Of a stretch of 64,000 nucleotides of DNA, positions 58,103 to 64,000 are shown one piece after another; position 1 is the first letter of the stretch; every line of letters begins with the position of its first letter. The position numbers were made by a program, and so were the translations under genes. The notes under the pieces are model-generated. The model ran no database searches. It was not told the origin of the DNA and was given only the letters and a program-made list of their open reading frames with translations. This DNA comes from Myxococcus stipitatus (GTDB lineage Bacteria > Myxococcota > Myxococcia > Myxococcales > Myxococcaceae): the NCBI RefSeq assembly GCF_038561935.1, contig NZ_CP102770.1, positions 8,308,001-8,372,000 of the forward strand, written 5' to 3'.

Positions 58103-58737
58103 GCGTCCGCGTGAAGGTGTGTGGCGTCACTCGACTGGAGGATGCACGGGCCGCGTGGGAGGCGGGCGCGGATGCGCTCGGCCTCAACTTCTACCCGCGC
58201 TCTCCTCGATACGTGACGCTGGAGACGGCCCGGGCGCTCGCGCGCACGCGGCCACCGCTGGGCGCGGTGATTGGCGTGTTCGTCAACGCCTCGCCGGACG
58301 ACATCCGCGCGGCCGTGAAGGAGTGTGGTCTCACGGCCGTGCAGCTCCACGGAGACGAGCCACCCGAAGCCTGCTCCGGCTACGGCGTGCCCGTCATCAA
58401 GGCGCTGCGGGTGCAGGGTGCGGAGGACGTGACTCGCGCACGGGCCTACCTGGGAGTCGGCGACGTGGCGGGGCTGCTGCTCGATGGGGCCGCCCCCGGC
58501 TACGGCGGCGGCGGCGTGGGCTTCGACTGGTCGCTGGTCGCGGGACTGTCGGGCAGCGGGGTGCCGGTGTTGGTGGCCGGAGGGCTCAAGCCCTCGAACG
58601 TGGCGGAAGCAGTGCGCGCGACGCGGCCGTATGGAGTGGACGTGGCCAGCGGGGTGGAGTCGGCCCCCGGCATCAAAGACATGGATGCGGTGCGCGCCTT
58701 CGTGCGAGCCGCGAAGTCCATCAACCTCTGGGAGTGA
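58099..58737 (+). CDS. trpF: Phosphoribosylanthranilate isomerase
   Basis: 212 residues. The start [14 protein letters not shown] carries the catalytic Cys, and [19 protein letters not shown] the catalytic Asp and phosphate loop, ending with [12 protein letters not shown]. It converts PRA to CdRP, the step before TrpC. It is a separate gene here, not fused to trpC as in E. coli. ATG overlaps the trpC stop as ATGA. Confidence 0.95.
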   Translation: MSVRVKVCGVTRLEDARAAWEAGADALGLNFYPRSPRYVTLETARALARTRPPLGAVIGVFVNASPDDIRAAVKECGLTAVQLHGDEPPEACSGYGVPVIKALRVQGAEDVTRARAYLGVGDVAGLLLDGAAPGYGGGGVGFDWSLVAGLSGSGVPVLVAGGLKPSNVAEAVRATRPYGVDVASGVESAPGIKDMDAVRAFVRAAKSINLWE

Positions 58738-58742
58738 CAGGG

Positions 58743-59948
58743 ATGAACACGCAGACCGCCGTCGGACGCTTCGGGCGTTTCGGCGGACGCTACGTGCCGG
58801 AGACGCTCGTCCCGGCACTGATGGAACTGGAAGAAGCCTACGCGGCTGCCCGCGCGGACCCGACGTTCGACGCGGAAGTGGCCCAGGTGCTCCGCGAGTT
58901 CGTGGGGCGCCCCACCACGCTGACCCCCGCCCGTCGTCTCACCGAGGCGTGGGGCGGCGCACACGTCTGGCTCAAGCGCGAGGACCTCGCGCACACGGGC
59001 GCGCACAAAATCAACAACACCGTGGGCCAGGTGCTGCTCGCGCGGCGCATGGGAAAGAAGCGCATCATCGCGGAGACGGGCGCGGGCCAGCACGGCGTCG
59101 CCACGGCGACCGCGTGCGCGCTCTTCGGCCTGCCCTGTGAAGTCTTCATGGGCGCGCTGGACGTCGAGCGGCAGGCCCTCAACGTCTTCCGCATGCGAGC
59201 CCTCGGCGCCGTCGTGCGGCCGGTGGAGTCCGGCTCGAGGACGCTGAAGGACGCGATGAACGAGGCCATGCGGACCTGGGTCTCGCAGGTCTCCGACACG
59301 CACTACGTCATCGGCAGCGCGGCGGGTCCGCATCCGTACCCGACGGTGGTGCGCGACTTCCAGGCCATCATCGGCCGCGAGCTGCGCACGCAAGCCCAGG
59401 CCGCGTTCGGCAAGCTGCCGGATGCGATTGTCGCGTGTGTCGGTGGCGGCTCCAACGCCATCGGTGTCCTGCACCCCTTCATCGGAGACCCGAGCGTGCG
59501 GCTCATCGGTGTCGAAGCCGGTGGGCACGGCCTGGACTCGGGCCAGCATGGCGCGTCACTGACGCTGGGCACCGAGGGCGTGCTGCACGGCTCTCGTTCA
59601 CTCGTGCTCCAGGATGCGGATGGCCAGATTCAGGAGGCGCACAGCATCTCGGCCGGCCTGGACTACCCGGGTGTCGGCCCCGAGCTGGCGCACCTGGCGA
59701 AGACGGGACGCATGGAGGTCCGCACCGCCACGGACGACGAGGCGTTGGCCTCGTTCTACGAGGTGGCGCGACTGGAAGGCATCCTCCCCGCGCTCGAGAC
59801 GTCACATGCCTTCGCGCGTGGACGGGAGCTGGCGCGAGAGCTGGGCGCGGGCAAGTACCTGGTCATCAACTGCTCGGGCCGGGGCGACAAGGACGTCGCG
59901 ACGATTTCCGCGCGAGGCGTCCCTCCCGCGGTGGGGGTGAAGCCATGA
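58743..59948 (+). CDS. trpB: Tryptophan synthase beta chain
   Basis: 401 residues. [16 protein letters not shown] opens the standard TrpB1 form. The PLP Lys lies in [13 protein letters not shown] (about residue 88), the cofactor phosphate loop is GGGSNAIG, and the active-site Glu is in ETGAGQHG. It joins indole with serine to make Trp in a complex with TrpA. ATG at 58743, 5 bp after trpF; its stop overlaps the trpA ATG. Confidence 0.97.
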   Translation: MNTQTAVGRFGRFGGRYVPETLVPALMELEEAYAAARADPTFDAEVAQVLREFVGRPTTLTPARRLTEAWGGAHVWLKREDLAHTGAHKINNTVGQVLLARRMGKKRIIAETGAGQHGVATATACALFGLPCEVFMGALDVERQALNVFRMRALGAVVRPVESGSRTLKDAMNEAMRTWVSQVSDTHYVIGSAAGPHPYPTVVRDFQAIIGRELRTQAQAAFGKLPDAIVACVGGGSNAIGVLHPFIGDPSVRLIGVEAGGHGLDSGQHGASLTLGTEGVLHGSRSLVLQDADGQIQEAHSISAGLDYPGVGPELAHLAKTGRMEVRTATDDEALASFYEVARLEGILPALETSHAFARGRELARELGAGKYLVINCSGRGDKDVATISARGVPPAVGVKP

Positions 59949-60736
59949 GCGGAGCGATTGCGAAGGCCTTCGCCCGGGCCAAGGCGCGCGGAGAGGGAGC
60001 ACTGGTCGCCTACGGCATGGCGGGAGACCCGGACCTGCCGCGCTCGGTGGATGTGTTCACCGCGATGGTGGAGGGCGGCGCGGACATCGTGGAGGTGGGC
60101 GTGGCGTTCAGCGACCCCATCGCCGATGGCCCCGTCATCCAAGGCGCCGCCGAGCGTGCACTGAAGGCGGGCTCCACGCTGAAGCGCGTGTTGGACGAAG
60201 TGGTGCCGGAGCTTCATCGGCGCTGCCCGGAGACGCCGCTGGTCATCATGACGTACGTCAACGTCATCATGGCGATGGGTGAGGAGCGCTTCGCGAAGCT
60301 GGCGCGCGAGCGCGGGGTCTCGGGAGTCATCCTTCCGGACCTTCCTCCCGAGGAGAGCGGAAGCCTCCGCGCGACGTTCGACGCGTCGGGCGTGGACCTG
60401 ATTCCGCTCTGTGCCCCCACGACGCCCCCGGCTCGCGCGGAGGCCATCGCCAAGGACGCGCGCGGCTTCGTCTATTGCGTGGCCGTTTCGGGAGTCACCG
60501 GCATGCGCGCGGAGCTGCCCGCGGACCTGTCCCAGCGATTGGAGCTGGTGCGGAAGGCGTCACCGATGCCCGTGGTGGCGGGATTCGGCATCTCCACCGC
60601 CGAGCAGGCCCACACGTTGTCGGCGCATGCGGACGGCGTCGTGGTGGGAAGCGCGCTCGTGCGAGCCGCACACGCGGAAGGCCCCCAAGCCGCCCGAGCC
60701 CTCTGCGCTGAAATCAAGCGTGGGTTGAAGCGCTAA
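59945..60736 (+). CDS. trpA: Tryptophan synthase alpha chain
   Basis: 263 residues, TIM barrel. The catalytic Glu and Asp are in [19 protein letters not shown], with [10 protein letters not shown]-like [12 protein letters not shown] and [10 protein letters not shown] further on. It cleaves indole-glycerol phosphate and channels indole to TrpB. ATG overlaps the trpB stop as ATGA. It is the last gene of the rightward trp unit, with a hairpin 31 bases downstream. Confidence 0.96.
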   Translation: MSGAIAKAFARAKARGEGALVAYGMAGDPDLPRSVDVFTAMVEGGADIVEVGVAFSDPIADGPVIQGAAERALKAGSTLKRVLDEVVPELHRRCPETPLVIMTYVNVIMAMGEERFAKLARERGVSGVILPDLPPEESGSLRATFDASGVDLIPLCAPTTPPARAEAIAKDARGFVYCVAVSGVTGMRAELPADLSQRLELVRKASPMPVVAGFGISTAEQAHTLSAHADGVVVGSALVRAAHAEGPQAARALCAEIKRGLKR

Positions 60737-60766
60737 GCCCCACGCGAACCGGAGCACTTGGAGAGC

Positions 60767-60791
60767 GGCGCGAGGCACCTCCCCTCGCGCC
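60767..60791 (+). terminator. Terminator candidate after trpA
   Basis: Nine-base perfect stem GGCGCGAGG / CCTCGCGCC with a 7-base loop, followed by CTCTCG. It sits 30 bases after the trpA stop in a 224-bp gap that otherwise shows nothing recognisable. Confidence 0.5.
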
Positions 60792-60960
60792 CTCTCGAGC
60801 GCGAAGGACTCATCTTGGAGCTTCACGCAGAGGGACCCGCCCGCCGTGGACATCCACTACGCCATCCACCTCGCCCGCCGTTGGCCAGCGGACCCGGAAC
60901 GACTCCGACTGTCCACTCCGCGGCACGTGTAAACGCACCTCCGCGCCGAGCCCGCAGGGC

Positions 60961-61575
60961 ATGCGCACACTCCCGACAATGAAAACGCAGGGCCCTCGAG
61001 TGGTGCTCGTCCGGCATGGAGAGACGGCCTGGAGTCGGAGTGGACAGCACACGGGCCGCACGGACGTCCCGCTGCTGGAGGACGGGCGGAAGATGGCGGC
61101 GATGCTCTCCGCGCCGCTGCGCGCCTGGAAGTTCTCCCAGGTGTGGACCAGCCCGCTCAGCCGCGCGTTCGAGACCTGTGCCCTCGCGGGCTACGGCGAC
61201 GTCGCGCAGCGGAGCGACGACCTCATGGAGTGGGACTACGGCGACTATGAGGGCCGGACGCGCGCGGAGATCCAGGTGGAGAACCCCGGCTGGACGCTCT
61301 GGAGGGACGGCGTTCCCCACGGCGAGACAGCGGCGCAGGTGGGCGCTCGCGCGGACCACATCATCACTCGCGCGCGAGCGGAGACGGGGGACCTCCTCAT
61401 CTTCTCTCACGGCCACTTCCTCAGGGTGCTGGCGTCACGGTGGCTGGGGCTGCCTCCCACCGATGGGCGCTTGTTCCTGCTGAGCACCGGCTCCATCAGC
61501 GTGCTGAGCTTCGACGGAGATGCCGCCCAGCCAGCCCTCGCCGGCTGGAACGACACCACGCACCTGAAGGACTGA
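60961..61575 (+). CDS. Histidine phosphatase superfamily protein
   Basis: 204 residues. VVLVRHGETAW contains the phospho-accepting His of the RHG motif, and FSHGHFLRVL the second active-site His. The size fits the phosphoglycerate-mutase-like/CobC group. It may dephosphorylate a sugar phosphate or a nucleotide; nothing shows which. ATG at 60961 with AGGG upstream; an ATG at 60979 is also possible. It lies between the two convergent trp units. Confidence 0.88.
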   Translation: MRTLPTMKTQGPRVVLVRHGETAWSRSGQHTGRTDVPLLEDGRKMAAMLSAPLRAWKFSQVWTSPLSRAFETCALAGYGDVAQRSDDLMEWDYGDYEGRTRAEIQVENPGWTLWRDGVPHGETAAQVGARADHIITRARAETGDLLIFSHGHFLRVLASRWLGLPPTDGRLFLLSTGSISVLSFDGDAAQPALAGWNDTTHLKD

Positions 61576-61590
61576 GACCGAGCCGCGGAC

Positions 61591-62067
61591 TCAGCAGCCG
61601 CAGCTCACCGCGGCGCCACTGGTCTGCTCATAGTCGGTGCACGACGCGCCCTGCGGATTGAAGCAGACGCGGTAGCGCTCCTGCGTCCCGAGCGTCGCGG
61701 GATTGCCCTCCCGATAGAGGATTCCGCAGCACGGTGGGACCAGCGCCTCGCCTTCCTTCGCGGGAGGCGCCTCGGGGGCAACGCCGCCCGGGCAGCCCCA
61801 GGGGTCCTCCTCACAAACCCAGTGCCAGCCGCACATCCCCATGTGCTCACCGCAGTAGGTCGAGCCTGGAACGGCGTACCAGGGCGACCAGTTGGCGCAC
61901 GAGTCGTAGCCGGGACAAGACCCCAGCGACGAGTCCACCGTCGTCAGCGCCAGCTCATCCACCGGGATTTCCGCGCCCGCTTCCGCCGCCGGACCTCCAC
62001 AGGCCCCCAGCAGCAGGGCGCCCATCACCACGGCCAGACCGCGCAACACAGCGCTTCGTGCACTCAT
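61591..62067 (-). CDS. Small Cys-rich putative lipoprotein
   Basis: 158 residues. The lipoprotein signal ends in LLLGAC (lipobox; lipid Cys near residue 23). The mature part has 12 further Cys in pairs (SCPGYDSC, YCGEHMGMC, PPCCG, VCFNPQGASC and terminal CGC) and Trp/Gly-rich segments, so a disulfide-stabilised surface domain is likely. I do not recognise the family. The ATG at 62067 has GGAG seven bases upstream. It lies tail-to-tail with the histidine phosphatase (15 bp apart). Confidence 0.68.
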   Translation of the reverse strand: MSARSAVLRGLAVVMGALLLGACGGPAAEAGAEIPVDELALTTVDSSLGSCPGYDSCANWSPWYAVPGSTYCGEHMGMCGWHWVCEEDPWGCPGGVAPEAPPAKEGEALVPPCCGILYREGNPATLGTQERYRVCFNPQGASCTDYEQTSGAAVSCGC

Positions 62068-62233
62068 CGTGGGCTCCATCCGGCGGGGGCTCCGGGATGA
62101 AGCCCGAGCACCGGCAGGGGCGCACTATCCGTGAACAATCCGACCACTCAGGGGCCAGAACCGTCGGGAATCCCACAGTGTCCACTTCCCGACGACTCCC
62201 CTGCCCCCAAGGGCATGTTCTCCTCTCAGGACC

Positions 62234-62797
62234 TCAGAGCCTTCCCTCCAGGAAGTTCCGGACCAGCGTCGGTCCCTCGGGAGTCAGCACGCTCTCAGGG
62301 TGAAACTGAAACCCCACAACGGGCCGCTCGCGGTGGCGCAGCGCCATGATGAGCCCGTCCTGGCTCCACGCCGTGGCCTCCAGCTCTGGAGGCAGCGACG
62401 ACGCCTCCACCACCAGCGAGTGGTAGCGCGCCGCCTGGAACCCCGGGCTCGCCCCGGTGAACACCCCCGAGCCACCATGCTGGATGTGCGCGGACTTGCC
62501 ATGCACGGGTACGGGCGCACGCACCACCTTGCCCCCGAACGCCGCGCCAATGGACTGATGTCCCAGACACACGCCCAGCACCGGCACGCGGGAGCGCGTG
62601 ATGGCGGCCACGCTCACGCCCGCCTCATGCGGCGTACACGGCCCGGGCGAAATCACCAGGTGCGAGGCGCCCTGGGCTTCGACTCCCGCCACGTCGAGCG
62701 CGTCATTGCGCACCACCTTCACCTCGGCGCCCAGCGTGTAGAAGAGCTGGACGAGGTTGAAGGTGAACGAGTCGTAGTTGTCGATGACGAGAATCAC
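62234..62797 (-). CDS. trpG: Anthranilate synthase glutaminase subunit (TrpG/PabA)
   Basis: 187 residues, a class I glutamine amidotransferase. It opens with ILVIDNYDSFTFNLVQ, has the nucleophile Cys in VLGVCLGHQSIG, and the His-Glu pair in FQFHPESVLTPEG. It supplies ammonia from glutamine to TrpE. GTG start overlapping the trpE stop as GTGA. TrpG and PabA cannot be separated by sequence alone, but pairing with TrpE supports TrpG; it may serve both. Confidence 0.93.
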   Translation of the reverse strand: MILVIDNYDSFTFNLVQLFYTLGAEVKVVRNDALDVAGVEAQGASHLVISPGPCTPHEAGVSVAAITRSRVPVLGVCLGHQSIGAAFGGKVVRAPVPVHGKSAHIQHGGSGVFTGASPGFQAARYHSLVVEASSLPPELEATAWSQDGLIMALRHRERPVVGFQFHPESVLTPEGPTLVRNFLEGRL

Positions 62798-64000
62798 CGG
62801 CCACCTCCCTCGCGAGCCAACCGCAGCGCGGCGGCCATGGCGCCCGCCTTGGCCTCCGTCTCATCCGCTTCCTTCGACGGCACCGAGTCCGCCACCAGGC
62901 CCGCGCCCGCGGTCCACATGGTCCGGTCTCCGTCGACGAAGAACGTGCGCAGGGCGATGGCCACATCCAACGTGCCGCAGAAGGACAGGTAGCCCACCGC
63001 GCCCGAGTACGGCCCGCGCCGCTGCACCTCCAGCTCGTCGATGATCTGCATCGCGCGAATCTTCGGAGCCCCGGACACGGTGCCCGCGGGGAAGGTGCTG
63101 GCCAGCGCGTCGAGCGCATCGAACTTCGAGTCCAGCTTCCCGCGCACCTGCGAGACGATGTGCATCACGTGGCTGTAGCGCTCGATGACCATCAGGTCCT
63201 CCACGCGCACCGAGCCCGGCGCCGTCACGCGCCCCACGTCATTGCGGCCCAGGTCCACCAACATGATGTGCTCGGCGCGCTCCTTCTCGTCGGCGAGCAG
63301 CTCCTTCTCCAGCGCCAGGTCCTCCGCCTCGGAGGCGCCGCGCCGCCGCGTTCCGGCGATGGGCCGCACCACCACGTCGCCGTCGCGCACCTGCACCAGC
63401 AGCTCAGGGGATGCGCCCACCAGCGCACGCGCCTCCCCCAGCTCCACCAGGAACAGGTAGGGCGAGGGATTCACCCGCCGCAGCGCGCGATAGAGCGACA
63501 GCGGAGGCGGCGCGCCCCGCGACTCGAAGCGTCGCGCGAGCACCACCTGGAAGATGTCACCCGCACGGATGTACTCCTGCGCGCGCTCCACCGCGGCCTC
63601 GTAACCGGCTCGGTCCCAGCAGGCCACCGGGTCCCCGGTGCCCTTCATGCGGGGCGAGGGGGTGTAGGCCTCCGGGGGCAGCGGCTGCAGGAGCCGGTCC
63701 GCCATGGCCCGCGCCCGCTCCTCCGCGTCCTTCAACGAGGCCGCCACGCTCGCGTGCAGCGAGGGCCTGGCGATGGCGGTGACCTTCAGCGTGCCGGTGC
63801 GGGAGTCGTGGGTGACGAAGTCCTCGCACACCAGCCATTCGGAGTCGGGGAACGACGTGTCACGCGGATGACGGTCCGGGACGGTGGGCTCCACCCAGGA
63901 GACACAGTTGTAATCCATGTACCCGACCAGCCCGCCCAGGAACGGGGCCTCGCCCGGCAGCCGCGCCACGGCGAGCTCGCGCCACAAGCCCCGCAGGACC
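62794..64000 (-). CDS. trpE: Anthranilate synthase component I (cut by window end)
   Basis: About 402 residues seen; the 5' end lies beyond the right edge. The N-terminal PFLGGLVGYMDYNCVSW region is followed by the chorismate-binding core. Core motifs include QEYIRAGDIFQVVLARRF, PIAGTRRRG and the metal-binding region with EHIMLVDLGRNDVGRV, IERYSHVMHIVS and AGTVSGAPKIRAM. It forms anthranilate from chorismate with TrpG, and is usually feedback-inhibited by Trp; the Trp-site motif (LLES near the N-terminus) is not in the window. Its stop overlaps the trpG start. Confidence 0.95.
   Translation of the reverse strand, partial: VLRGLWRELAVARLPGEAPFLGGLVGYMDYNCVSWVEPTVPDRHPRDTSFPDSEWLVCEDFVTHDSRTGTLKVTAIARPSLHASVAASLKDAEERARAMADRLLQPLPPEAYTPSPRMKGTGDPVACWDRAGYEAAVERAQEYIRAGDIFQVVLARRFESRGAPPPLSLYRALRRVNPSPYLFLVELGEARALVGASPELLVQVRDGDVVVRPIAGTRRRGASEAEDLALEKELLADEKERAEHIMLVDLGRNDVGRVTAPGSVRVEDLMVIERYSHVMHIVSQVRGKLDSKFDALDALASTFPAGTVSGAPKIRAMQIIDELEVQRRGPYSGAVGYLSFCGTLDVAIALRTFFVDGDRTMWTAGAGLVADSVPSKEADETEAKAGAMAAALRLAREGGGR

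Noticed and set aside
61591-62067. Metallothionein for the Cys-rich protein
   Set aside because: It has a lipoprotein signal and is too long; the Cys are interspersed with aromatic residues, and exported Cys are likelier to be in disulfides.

Overview
The window is one contiguous, very GC-rich and gene-dense stretch of a bacterial chromosome. Content points to a myxobacterium of the Myxococcaceae (Myxococcus/Corallococcus/Pyxidicoccus type). The pointers are a DUF2378 protein (a family largely confined to myxobacteria), a SitA-like AHH-domain lipoprotein toxin with an Imm11-type immunity protein, a full chemosensory operon, a membrane Ser/Thr kinase with a PEGA domain, a TPR-bearing TonB receptor and several orphan receivers. 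This is a family-level inference from gene content; no species call is possible without a search. No rRNA, tRNA, CRISPR, insertion sequence or prophage was seen. 56 protein genes are called, two of them cut by the window ends.

Left part (1-16 kb): the end of a sensor histidine kinase, an FNR-type flavin reductase, a PlsC-like acyltransferase, a THUMP RNA methyltransferase, an APC permease and an RluA-type pseudouridine synthase with a long N-terminal coiled coil. Then comes a leftward toxin/immunity pair (7.3-9.2 kb) next to a NifU-like Fe-S protein and a METTL25-like methyltransferase. A DUF2378 protein, an unknown protein, a FemAB-like N-acyltransferase and clpS-clpA (N-degron adaptor and protease ATPase) follow, closed by a hairpin terminator.

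Chemosensory block (16-24 kb, minus strand): a tightly overlapped set read as receiver, Rec-CheW fusion, CheR-TPR, CheW, CheA-Rec hybrid, CheB, then a transmembrane chemoreceptor. It carries every core component of one signalling array.

Metabolic and envelope genes (24-38 kb): an InhA-like FabI, sucA-sucB (2-oxoglutarate dehydrogenase E1 and E2), a cold-shock protein, an S9 dipeptidyl peptidase, a UPF0489 protein, a BamA/TamA-family outer-membrane protein, an MFS exporter divergent from an HxlR regulator with a palindrome between them, a sulfotransferase and an OsmC-family protein.

Signalling and surface genes (38-54 kb): a BtuF-like binding protein without a signal peptide; a translationally coupled trio of Ser/Thr kinase-PEGA, TPR-TonB receptor and lipoprotein; a receiver with its own promoter and a perfect palindrome; msrQ/msrP with a CrtW/desaturase-like gene; an M49-like metallopeptidase; a secreted tandem CBM21 protein; htpG; and a protein with a long histone-H1-like basic tail.

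Right part (54-64 kb): tryptophan synthesis split into two convergent units. aroF-trpDCFBA runs rightward with 4-bp overlaps, and trpE-trpG runs leftward from the window end. Between them lie a histidine phosphatase and a Cys-rich lipoprotein. Together the eight genes cover the first shikimate step and the whole chorismate-to-tryptophan branch.
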